A stretch of DNA of 64,000 nucleotides from Marisa cornuarietis (Eukaryota; Mollusca; Gastropoda; Architaenioglossa; Ampullariidae): contig SMMW01000550.1 in NCBI GenBank assembly GCA_004794655.1, forward strand, positions 1-64,000. Direction: 5' to 3'. Under the pieces are notes generated by a model that was not told the origin of the DNA, did not search any database, and worked only from the letters and a program-made list of their open reading frames with translations. Of the stretch, positions 36,412 to 49,200 are shown piece by piece (the first letter of the stretch is position 1; every line of letters begins with the position of its first letter). The position numbers and the translations under genes are program-made.

Positions 36412-39400
36412 ATGGCCACCATACGATTGGATCAGCTGTATGTACCTTTTTCATCTGAAAAAGTCATTGACTTAGAGGCAGAACTGGACCATGAACTGGC
36501 AGAGCTGTGCTCTGAGCTAGAAACAAATGAAATGCATCATGGAATAATACCAAAAATTACAAGGTAAGTAAAATGCCTTGTAAAACTGCACGTCAAATTT
36601 GCCTGTACTAATGCACTAAAGAGCCATTATGAAAACCAGTGAATTTTTTAATTTCTTAAAATTTTCTTAACATAAAACCTGTCATAAAAGGTAAAGTTTT
36701 TTTTAAACTGATAAATAATGCACAAAGGTTCAGTGTAACTAAATGACACATCATGTCTTGTTTGCAAAAAATAAACATATTTTTTTCAAAGTTTAAAATT
36801 GTAACTTTGATTCAGTGCTTGCTTGAAGGTCATCTGACAAAATGAATTAGGTCAGATCAAATCTTAGAGAGGAAAAGAAGTTCTGTCATTTCTGTAACTG
36901 CCACATTAATGTATATAGTATACATTGTACATTAGCAGCTGCATGTAATTTGTGTACATGGAATCGTCGTGTGTGTTGACCATGACTGTCACATGCAAAA
37001 TATGCAGATGATTGTTTTCAGTTGTAAGTATTGAGACAAGTGCAAATGTCAGCTGCTTGCACGTGTCACCAACACCTATTGCTTTTGCAGACTGGTAATA
37101 TGATTTGGGTGCATTTACTGCTGTACGTGTTTGCATCATTGTCCATCACTGTAATCTGCAGCATGCTATCACATATTTTGTGTTGACAGCACTGTTCCAC
37201 TCCCAAAAGATATTGCTTACTTTAGGCATGAGCGGTCACAGGTTATACAGAGAACCCTGCAGGTATGTATAATAGTGAAAGCCGATTCCTTATATGCACA
37301 GAGTCAATGAATACATTTAGGCAAAAACAAAAAGGTCAAAGTAATGTGTTTTACAAACTCAGACCTAAAAGGCACATTTTTTCATATATTATGCATATTC
37401 ATTCAAATTAGAACTGGTAATAGATATATATCTGCTTAAAGAATATATGCCTCGATCTTGTTTTGATGTACGGCAAGTCCTCACTTAACCTTGTTTGACA
37501 TTGTTTTGTTATAATGTTGATGAGAAAAAATTCTCAGCCAGGAGCACTGTAGTTGTGGTGTTTTAATGCTCCTCCTATATGCATTGAACCTTCTGTTAAG
37601 TAAAGAAATGTGCTATATAAAGTTTCTTCAACTAATTAATAATGTACATGGGTTTAGTTTGGGTACTCTGTTTTTCTTCACATGTATTGGGTCTTTATTT
37701 AGAAATTGTTTTTTGTGACCAGAAATATACCATAGGAACTTACTTTTTTATGCATGTACAGCAATTAGTCTGTGGTAAAACTGGTTTTGTTGTACATCAT
37801 TTCATTTAAAGTTGTGGCTGAATCTGTCTGAACCTGAGGACTTACCTTTAGAAAGAGACTTTACTCTTAACAGTTTACTAAAACATGTCCCATTAAAATA
37901 AACGATATCTTTTTAATGGCCTAACAAGAAACCCTGAGCTGAAAAGAGTTGATGCTGCAGCACAGCTTGATCGTATTTAATTACTATGTATGTTATAACA
38001 AGGGTAGATCCTACCGCTGCCTCATTTGTCACATGTAAAATAATTGCCTATATAAGACTTGTGAAATAACTATTGCACTTTCAGAGTAGTTGCAACATTA
38101 ATCCTATTTCACTGTAACAAAGTTGAACTCATGTGGACAAGTTTTGATGCAGTACACTTGTTTATTAGTAACCAAATAATCTATCATTTAGCTTTTTGCG
38201 TGTAAACATGCAGAGCATTGAAAGTTAGCCTTGTTACTACTGAGTTGAAGGCAGTGTTAAGACTTTATTATGATATATGATGTTTGAACTCTATTTATGT
38301 ATGCTGATATAGCCACAAATGTGCTTTCTCGTTGAAACATATATATAGCTACTTCCCTTTAAAGGTGAGGCCTTATGACATTACGTTGCAGGTGAGTGAA
38401 GCTCAGCCTCTGAGGTCTCAAGCAGAAGAAATGCAAATGGAAATGAGAGCAGCAGAGACTTGTGAGTACACAGAAGAGAGTCTGCCACTTCTGCTTCAAC
38501 AGGTATTCCAGCCACTTTATTTTAATGATATCTGTTGAAAATAACATGGAATGTCTTCAAATATAAAACATTTGTGATAAAAAGTGCTAGGATACATAAC
38601 TTAGCCAGTGCATCATTAGACTAGAATATGTCATATCATATGTATCATATCACCATGTCATACATGCCTCAGATTATTTTTCCCTTTTGCATCCAGCTAA
38701 TGTATCCAAGTCGTTATCTTCTTCCACTTCTCTAAATTTAGTTGAACTCTTTTCTGTTGCTGTGGCTGGTTTGTTTTGCAAAAGGTTGTTGGTTTTTTTT
38801 ACATGTATTTGGCACAAAGCAAAAGGGAAACAATCGACTGTTCAGCTAATTTAAACATTTCTGAACATGATACTTTCCCTTAGACTGAAAAGGAAGCAAT
38901 TAAAGTTGACTGGAAGTTTTTGCATTCTCCAACAGTGCCTAACTTTTCCTGTGTTTGAAGAACTTTTTCAAAATTTTGTCTCACATACCTGTTTTATTTT
39001 GGATTATAAAATGTGGATTTCAAATACGTAATTTTTACATAATTCGCACATTCACTAAAATTTGTTCAACTGTCTCTTCAACTGTTTTGTTATCATTTTT
39101 TGGAAGTAGGGTAAATTCATGCATTCCTGGATAACTTTCTCTATCTTAGCCTATTATTGTGAAAGAATAAAGGTTCAGATGCTTTAACTTGTAAATTATT
39201 TGTCATATTATTTGTCTGAAACACAGTTCTCTCCACCAGCTGATGACCATTTCGCTCTTCTTCTTTAATTTTTTTTTCTCATTGCTATTATCTGTAATTA
39301 TTCTTGCTCAAAAAGACTTCATGGTTCAATGGTACTTACCATTACTCCATTACTCTAGGAGACATCTCTATCCCAGTTAAGAGGTGAAGCTTTAACTGTA

Positions 39401-42400
39401 AGCAGTTTGTTACATTTGGTCATCGGCATCCAACTTTAGGTGTACATATTTATCAACAACATGCAATGTTTGGCAGTATTTCTTGGAGCGTATCCACAGT
39501 CTGGTGCAGAGTAAGCACTTGTACATGCTGAGGTGGCGACGATTCTGTGAACACACAAGCACCATAGAAAACATGTACCCTCACTATCACCAGTGCCTCA
39601 CGTAAGCCATTTTTCTCTTGCACGTTCTCCTTACGATAATCCTTACCATATAGCTCCTAATTCAAATATGGAGACATGCAAAGTACTTAAAGAAGTATGT
39701 GACTATAAAATGACACAAAAAGTATGATTTGTTTTGGCCACATTGACAGCTATCTTCATGTCACCCAAAGCTAGTTTTAGTCAAATGTGCCATTTGAAAA
39801 AAGCCTTTGTCACCATACTCCTCACTCCTACCTCCCCCACCCAAAAAATGGCCTATGGGACATGAACTGTAAGTGATTCACAATCTCTAGAGCATGACAT
39901 ATGGAAAGTTATGTTTAATAATCTTGATCTTGAGGGTGGGAAAATACAGATACAAACTATGGAATGATTGTTTTGGTGTTATAACTAATTTATGACATTT
40001 TGATCAACATGGTTGGTCATTTCTTATCACCATTGCCACTATCATTGTATTCATAATTGTTGCCATAATCTTTATCATCATTGTCAAAATCATTATCATT
40101 GCCTGCTACCATCTAGAACCATTATCTCATCATTATTTCTTTATGGATATTTGCAGTAATTCATGGCTATTTACAGCAATTCATGATGTTTATTATCACT
40201 GTCATAAAAATGCTCATTTTAAACACCGTGCTTTGAAATTCTTTAGTTTTCACAAGCTCCATTTAACTGTCTTCATATGGAAAGTAAAATGTATGATCAT
40301 GCTAGCATCTTCTTTCATGTTATACTTTGACTGTGAATGTGCAGACTTCTTATGAGTGAGTACAGCGACTGCTTGCAAAGAGCACAGCGGCTGTCAGTTG
40401 TTCGTGAAGCACATATGTCTGGCAAGGGTGACATTGCTATGCAGGCAGTTACCATGGAAGATCTGCTTATTTATCTACGCTGGCTTGTCTGTCACTTGCA
40501 TGCTATAAAGCACTTCAATCATTATCTTAGGGTAAAAAGAACTGGCAGTGTTTCTTGACTAGCTCTGTACAAAGGAAAACAAAACTATAAACCATCTAAT
40601 TGTTTAGTGTGTGTGTCTGAGAGAGAGTAAGAGAGCAAAAGAGTGTGTGAGTAAGAGATAATATATGGAAAAAAAAATTATTTATGAGGGTGTTATGATA
40701 AGCAGAACATCTAGCTCTCACCCTATAGAAGGAAAAGTATGCTAACAATGACAAAAAGGCATAAAAAGAGAAGGGTGTACAATAGTAATATTTATTTATT
40801 CATATTTACAGGAGTTAATGGAGCTGGAGAAGGGTGTACAACAGTAATATTTATTTACTCATATTTACAGGAGTTGATAGAGCCATAAAACAGCTATCAA
40901 AAAGCTTTTTGACATATGTTCCTTAGCAAGTTCATTGTAATTCCTTAGCAGATGGGTCTGATTGATTTTTTTCCACTATAGTGAATAATGTGAGTGACTG
41001 TGTCTCTCTGTGTGCATTTCTCTTTGCTTGTAACTTCTTATCATTTCATCATCTCTTGAACTCTACAGGTTTTACAGTGGTTACCTATCAGTCACAAACT
41101 TCAGTTCGCCTCACAGGATGGAAATGCTGAACAGGTAAGTTATTCATTCACCAGATTTATTGTTATTATATACAGACAGTTAAATATTCAGAAAGCTTAT
41201 GTTAAACTTATGATGTCGTTTTTTTTTTATAAAGGCTGATCGATGTCTAGCAGCTCACTATAAGCTTAAAGATGCAGAGAGGTTAGTAGAATTTAATGTC
41301 AGAGCCATCAAAATATGATTTAAAACTTTTAAATATATTTTTCATTCACAAATGGATTGACAGAGATTCAAAACTATGGGGGTTTTGATGCTTGACATTA
41401 AGTGCAAGAAGTGCATTCAAGGGACATACAGCATTTCTTTGTCTATACGCATATACAATTTTCTTTTATTTTTTGTGTATATATGTCTGTGATCTAGGAA
41501 GAGGTTTCCAATGCATCCAAGATGGCATCTCGTTACCAAGATGAATCTACATATTCACAGATTCAGGCAAACGCCTGCCCACCCTCTGCTAGTGCACGCG
41601 AGAGAGCACATTCTCCAGTGCCACCTCCTCCTCCCGTCAATTTGGCTTTACTGAGTACAGCTCCTTTGCCATCATCTTCTATGATCTATGCAGCTGCAGC
41701 CTCAGGTAAAATGGCTTTCTCACCCTCCTCTGGGACAGCACTATGGTAGGTGTTTCTTTCTCCTTTTTATGGACACTGTTTTGTTGATCCAAACAACAAA
41801 TTAACAATGATGATGATGATGAAATTGAACTGCTGTGCAGGCGGAGGTTTGGCATCAGATGAACAGACTCTTGGCCTGCCGATGCATTCCAGTGATCTCA
41901 ATGTTCTTCGACCACAGCTTGCCTTCACTATCAACCTTTACGGGGTCAATTTTGTAAGTGCATGGCAGCAGAGTTTTGGGGGCTCTGTTGAGTTGACACA
42001 TGCCTTCATGTCACCCACAGCTATTTTTGGTAAAATGTGCCATTTGAGAAAAAGCCTTCATCACCCCACCTCTTACTCCTTCCTCCCCAAACAAAACAAT
42101 GGCCTAAGGGTAATTAACTGTACTAAATAATAATAAAACATCCTTCCACAGCTCTGTCCATCTATTTATTTATGTTCAAGAGGAGTGATTATACTTTCAG
42201 GATCTGAGCAGCATCCACAGTACAGCAGAGGAGATGGAGTTGTTTGCCCTTGTCAACCGCAAATTCAAGCATTTCTTCATTAAACAGGAGCACCTGATGA
42301 CCTTTCGCACATACGATCACATGGAGGTAAGACAAATTCGGTCTTGTTTATTCTTGTGTGACTCATGGTATCTTTTTAGTGAGCTACATCAGATTTCTTC

Positions 42401-42688
42401 TGCTATAACAGCAGCTTTTGTATTAGAGGCTATGAGAATAGGAAAAATACATCCAACTTCACACTTAAGTTTGAGTTTTATTCTGCACATCAGCTAGGAT
42501 CAGAAAGTTGGGGAACAGACTCTTCAAATCATGCACTTCTGAAAGAATGTAACTGGCTGCCCTATGTGACCTTGACACCCAAGAATGATCCCTACCAGCA
42601 GAAGCGCTGGACAGAGCTTCGGCAGGCTGATAAAACTGATGAGATTCTGCGCTACAAGGCACATTTTCTTAAAGTAAAAGATGCAGAT
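36412..42688 (+). CDS. CCDC162: CCDC162-like exons 1-11 (N-terminal DUF4549-type region and linker)
   Basis: Exons 36412-36563, 37190-37262, 38392-38502, 39477-39601, 40345-40531, 41069-41134, 41235-41281, 41498-41705, 41841-41953, 42201-42326 and 42494-42688. The first six encode a helical, Trp- and His-containing region. Exon 8 encodes a low-complexity linker with Ala/Ser runs and VPPPPPVNLAL, probably disordered. Exon 9 resumes an ordered segment (LRPQLAFTINLYGVNF). Exon 7 ends in phase 2 at a good AG|GTTAGT donor, but exon 8 must start in phase 0 to join exon 9. One base step is therefore unexplained between 41,281 and 41,498 (a microexon, another donor, or a base error). Introns of 0.6-1.1 kb between 36.5 and 41 kb show only AT-rich sequence. 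Confidence 0.82.
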
Positions 42689-43214
42689 GTAAGTAATTAA
42701 CTTCAATATGTCAATCTTTCCTATAATCCCTTTCAATTAAACTACTTCAATTTAAATACTCCCTCAAAGGTCTAATTAAAAAACTTATCATTTCAAAGAA
42801 AAAGAAAAAATTGTTGTCTTTTTGTTATTACTGATTTGGACTTGTTTTTTCTGTGTGTTCTGTATTTCATACAAGCAATGACAGAACGTGATACAGGTTC
42901 GTTCTAGTCACACCTAGATTTTTTTCAGAAATGAGGGATGATGGGTGATAGCTTCAAATTCTGTCGCTCACAACTTATTTATGCTGGGTTCTAAATTCTG
43001 AGTTGTCTGTGTCATCACAAAAAAGGCACAACTGACAATGGGGTGTCTCTGTTGTCTAGAAAGTGCAGGCTACCCTGAAAGAGCACGCTCGAGCTGTTCA
43101 TGACCCACCCCAAGTGCAAGCTGTGTCTGTCACCTCCCACCACACCCCTAACCACACCCGTGAGACATGGAAAAAGATCTACAGCAACTCTGACCTTTAC
43201 ACCAAGTAAATTTA

Positions 43215-43273
<59 letters not shown>

Positions 43274-46200
43274 TTGTATTGGAAGTGTTTGCTGTGAAAA
43301 GGTATTAACTGTGTGAAGATTTATTCCTTTCTTTCACCCATAGAAAAATGCAGAGTAGGCCAACAGCTCTCATGATATTTTCCATATGGAAAATGTGATA
43401 GAACTAAAATGTTGTGGTGCTTGATCTTCGCTTTCAATCTGCACTTCTTCTTTCCAATTCTGTCATTATTGCTGGTAACATTATCTCTATGATTGCTGAT
43501 AACATCCTCACTATGAATGCCGACAGCATCATCACTATGATTGCTGTGATCCATTGGCAATAAACTTCACTCAATCACTTTGAAACAAAACAAATCTTTT
43601 CAAGCTTTGGAGCAGTAATCTGCAGATGCTATATATTATTAGAATTATTAGCATATTAATGTGATCACCAACACTGATCTCCACCATAACCACAAGTGCC
43701 ACTACAAGTTTGAGTACATACCAGTGTATTTATGATCTTCACCATAACCATAATGTACATTCTTACCAGTGGAGTGACCATCACCTGTACCACTCTATTT
43801 ACCATTGCTACTATCAGGCTCACTACAACATTACCATCACTGCTGCTCAGATTACCATGTTGTTTGAATCTCATGTTAAACTCTCACAAAATTTACTTAA
43901 TGTACAGCAACGAAGTGGACCAGAGTGGAAACTTTCAAGACATCGATGAAAGAGAAGCCAATAATGCAAAATTCAACACCTCAGCACGATCTGCAAATAT
44001 TCGCAAAGGCAGGGACAGCTATGATTATGCCAACACTGTGCAGATGCTGGGTAAACAACACACCAAAATTCATTTATAGCAGGTTCATGGTGGAAAGTTA
44101 GTGAACACTTTAACTCATCAATCAGAAGAATGTGAAGAGCTTTTTTTCAGTGTTTTACTTGGAGTATGCAATAGAATGCACAGCTTTGTCAAAAGAGGAA
44201 GTGCATTACAAATTCATACTGTTTAAAGGTTTAGAGTGTGGATAAGTTTTATAAAGCACAAATGTTTGCTTTCTTTTGTCTTTCATAGATGTGTTATTTT
44301 TTCATTTAATTGCTCAAAGCTGTTAACACAATAAAGACAAGAATTTTATAAATGCATAATTTTATAAAGTGGCAGATTTTTCTCCTGGAAAAAAATAATT
44401 AGACGCCATCTTCTGCAATGACTTCCTTTACAAATTTCTTGTAAATGTTACAGGTCTTGATGATGGCGACCAGAGTAGTAATGACCCTGTAACGGTGCAT
44501 GGAAGCTACCTGTCCTTTCTCCATCTTCGTCATTTGCGAATACGAGATCTTCAGCGCACTGTAAGTTATTTTGTTTTCATGTGGGCTTCATTTTACCTGT
44601 GCAAAATTTAACTGGTACAGAATTTTAAATGTTTGGTTCTTCCTCCATGAAAATATATTTACTTTAAATTCTCAATCTACCACCATCATAACTATTGGGA
44701 TGGGGGTGATTGGTGTTTTATGCCGAGCCAGTAATTAAGGGTATATCATGGCAAGGCAGCCAGCCATGTAAACAGATGCCGCATGCAAAGAAAGAAAAGT
44801 GAGGTGAGATCTTAACTCAGGACAGCCAACCCTCACTGTATTGGTGACACATGCTAACAGCTGCACCACCAGAGGAGATTATTGCTGTTGATGGTGATGA
44901 GGACGATGACAGCTGAAGCAATTACAATCATACATTGGTACTAGAGTTTGTAAACTCTCTACAGTTGCCCATGCATAAAATTCTTGAGAATGTGTACTGG
45001 CATCTAGATCCACTTCTTTAGCTCACAAATGGATTGTTCAGAAGCATTGATCACACTAAGAACTGCTAATAAGATACTTGTAGTATCCCCATATGTTATC
45101 TGTCATATTTTGCAGTGTCTCAGTATTCTCAACTACTTTCGCTCGGTAGAACGAACACTGACCATCAATGATGGTGGGCTTTCTCTTGAAGGTGATTCAG
45201 TGAAAAGAAACTGGTATGTGATAATTATTTTCAGTCTCATCTGTTATAGCAAATGCTCATACATATTCGCTCTGTGCTAACAAAATATTAATTGATGTCT
45301 GTTTTTTATGAGAATTTTGTTTTACTAACATCTCAAAAATATTTCTTCAAATTTTGGTTTGATAAAACATCACAATGTCTCTAAAAATTGGCTTTTAATC
45401 TTTAACATGTATTTGTTTTTAACTACATTTTGCTCACCTGCAATTTAACTGAGCAGCCTTTGTGTAGTGTCCCCAATCATCGCCAAAACACTGAGATGGA
45501 TGGTACCTTGGGAGGCAGTGGAGGGTTAGGCTCTCATGCCTATCTTCACAATACACCAGTGGATTTCAAGTATGTGCATACTAAGTTTTTTATCCTTGTG
45601 TTTACAATTTTTAGCGATTTGTCTTATTGTTTCTGAGCTTGCAATGCCCCATGAAAAAATAATTTCCATTTGAAACCTTTTAACCTGTCAATCTCACTAT
45701 AAACACAAAAATATTAAAAATCTATGTGAACAACTGCTAAAAGAGAAATCCATTTTTAGAGGTTTTTAAAGACAAAAGCGAAATGTCTGCTTTAGGATTC
45801 TTTCAGTTTTTCCATGTATTTGTGTTTTAGGGTCAATGAAGTCGAGTTTATGGAGTTTGGTGATGTCGAGAATCATGATGACTTCTATTCAGTAGAAGAG
45901 GGTCGAATCCATGTTCAAGACCAACGGGGCTTCTATGTAATGTACAGTGCAGCTATAGATGACATGAGGTGATGAACATTGCCTTATACTCATTTCTATC
46001 TTGGCTTGTGTGATAACCAAATAATCCTGTGAAAATATAGCTTTATCTGTAGAATTTGTACTTATGATTGTTCTTTATTTGAATATTGTTTGTTTTTGTT
46101 TTACGACAATGATATATTAAGATGAGAAACAATTTAATTAATTTCAAATTCAGTGGTTATTTCTGTGCCTCTTTCCACCATGAACCATTGCTCATAATAA

Positions 46201-49200
46201 AAAATATCATAATCCAAAAGTTTTCTAGGTTATTGACACCTCAGCTGGTGTAGTCAGCACTGATTTATGTTACTTACTAGAGCTTTGGAGAAGGATTTGT
46301 TGCTGATGGCAACTTACTTCATAGAGAAAGACAAGGAGCACCGTATGTCAGTGCTCCGAGGGTCGGAATCCAGTCGCCGTGGAAAGACGGTGAGTTAGTT
46401 GATTATCTCCCTTAATGCCCTCAGTGTGTGTGTGTGTGTGTGTCTTTTGTACATGTGTGTGAGTGTGTCTGTGTCTATGTGCTTTTTTATATGTGTATGT
46501 GTGAGAGAGAGAGAGAGAGAGTGTGTGAGTCTTTGTATGTGTGTGCATAATAAGATCTTTGCCTTTTTGGGGGTTTTTTGTTTGCTTGTTTCTTTGAGGG
46601 AAATGAGAGAGATCTTTGTCAAATTAAATAGAACAGAGTTATGATCAAAAGATAGAATTCATAATCCCTTTCATGTATAATATGTACTAAAACAAAATCT
46701 GATCATTTATGGGCTAACAAAGAGCTAACAAAGAATCCATTTCATTACAAAGAGATCTATTTCAAGTGCCTTGAACATTGTAAAATAGAATGTGAAGTTT
46801 GATGCAATTTTTAACCATTTGCAGAATGCAGGAGACTTCGACATTGCCAGCTATGCTCATCAGGATGTTGATAGGTTTGGCATTCTCCTGGATGTCTGGA
46901 CCAACGAAGCAGCATTTCTTGAGCGCAAGAGAGAGGTGAGACCTGCTCACTGTACCCATGTGATGTCAGGACAATTTCAATGTCATACATACAATGACGC
47001 TAAATGTCTATTGCTTTAAACAGGCAACATATCCCACAGAGTGCATGTCACCACAGTGTCAAGGTATACAGCTTAGTAGGATGGGAAACCCAAACTTAAT
47101 TTGTCATTGTCATCATTTTTTTAAAACACTGTTTTAGTTTTTTTCTATGTTATGATTATGCAGCTACCGGAAGCATGAAAGATAAATAACTGAACTAATG
47201 ATCTTTAAAGAATTAACCTTGACATATCTAACAAGAATTCGATTTTCTATACAACTTAAAAAAGGGTTGGTGGGAAGGAGTGTACAGATGTTTTAATTGC
47301 TAACTGATCCTGAGTGAACTAAGTTTCTGATGTAGCTGAAAGGAGAGTCAGGAAGCCACATTTCAAAGGTGCTAACTTTATAATGCCCTGATTAAGTTCA
47401 GATTCCCAGACGTGTTAAAAGTGGTTCTTGTCCTCTTTCCATCACTTTAAAAGCTATTCTTGTCCTTCTTCCCAGCATGTTAAAAATGGTTCTTGTCCTC
47501 CTATACAGCTGCTGGATTGCTACTTTGAGGCCTACCAGCATGTTAGTGACCGTGACGAGCGTCGTGGACTTGCTCAAACAATCACCAATGTCATGCATCG
47601 AAGGCCCCGCTTTGATTTTCAAGCTGCATATTTTGTGCGAACCTACAGGACTGAATGTACCATACTTCAACTGGAGTCTCGGCTTGTAAAGAGTATTTTA
47701 GATAAGCAGGTATGGCTTCGTTTGTCTCATCAACAAAATGTTTTTGTGTATTAAATATCATCAAAACAAAATTTCACCTCACAAGTAATATTAATGCAGT
47801 ATTAAACATTGCATCTCAATTTATTTTTGATGACTTGTTTTAGAAGCATCAGCACAGAAGAAACTCTATAATCTGGTGGTTAGCACACTCTACTTTGAGA
47901 CAGAAGCTACAGTTTAAAACTTGCTTGGGCCAGTGAATCAAAAACTTCCTGTGAAACTCTGCAGTCATTGGGTACCATATTTATTAGGAGGGTAAGAGGG
48001 GATTGTGCCCTAGGCACAGTAAACTACTTAAGCTGAATTTGCCTATAGCCTCTATAGGTTATGGGAATTTTACCATTTTTACCACCATTAAGGACTTTGA
48101 TATGAAAGCTCTGTGAATCACATAGACAATGTTGGACATTAGGGTATTATCAGGAAAGTACATTATAAAAAAAATAAGAAAATGTTTATGAAATTTGCTC
48201 TTCTGATATCAAGTATGCAACCTAAGGTTGAAATCAATTGACAGATAGAAGAGCAGCGTGAATACACACAGCGTGTTTGCCGAGAGGGAGAAGCACTGTT
48301 TGGACTGCCCAGCCGTGTCATTCCTAAGCAGCCTATCTCTGTCAACCTCAGCAGGTAAGCTAAATAAAGAACAAAGCTGGAGGTTAAAGAGGTCGATATC
48401 ATGATCATGAAATATATGTTGGATGGATTTCCTCCACTTTTCTTGACTTTGGCAATTTTATTAAATTTTTCTTCTTATACTATCTGTCCATCTGTTCATC
48501 TGTTTACAGTTTCATTTCATTTTGAAATTCTTAATTTATTTTGATTATTTCTGGGTTTTATTTCTGTTCAGTATCTAAACATGTAGTTCTTTTTTCTATA
48601 AGTAATTAATTTCAGACTGAATTCTGAACTCTTTGTGTCTTTGTTTTTAGGCCTGCTTTGAAAAATGTGTATATGCTGGAGTTCCACCCGACCCTGGCCA
48701 TTGCTCGTCGTATTCCTGAGGCCATTCAGTATGCAAACTGGGTAAGCAGTGATTCTGGAGCGTGTTTTTTTGTCAGCATAGTCCCCTTGCTCTCTCAAGT
48801 CTGTGTGTGTTTATATATGTGTGTGTACACATACCCATGTGTGTTGAATATAACCAAAGTGTATCTTACAGTTGTTGGCATGTTTCTGTACTTGCATCAC
48901 TATATTTTATTAATTCCTTCCTCTGAGAATTTTTCATGTTGAAATTTAAAAACACAAACTCCTTATATATACTTATGCTACCTGCGATTTTCATTGTCAC
49001 ATTACATACATATATGTATATATTCTGCACACAAACATACATAATGCAAAAGAGCAGGCAGATCTCATCTGCATGAATGATTGAGATTTTAGAGCACACC
49101 ATCAGAATGTGGACAAAAGAAGTGAACTTTTCAAGATGTTTGTCATTTCTGTAAACTGTTTTCAAGTATTTGAAAGACAGCAACATAGGACAAACTTTCA

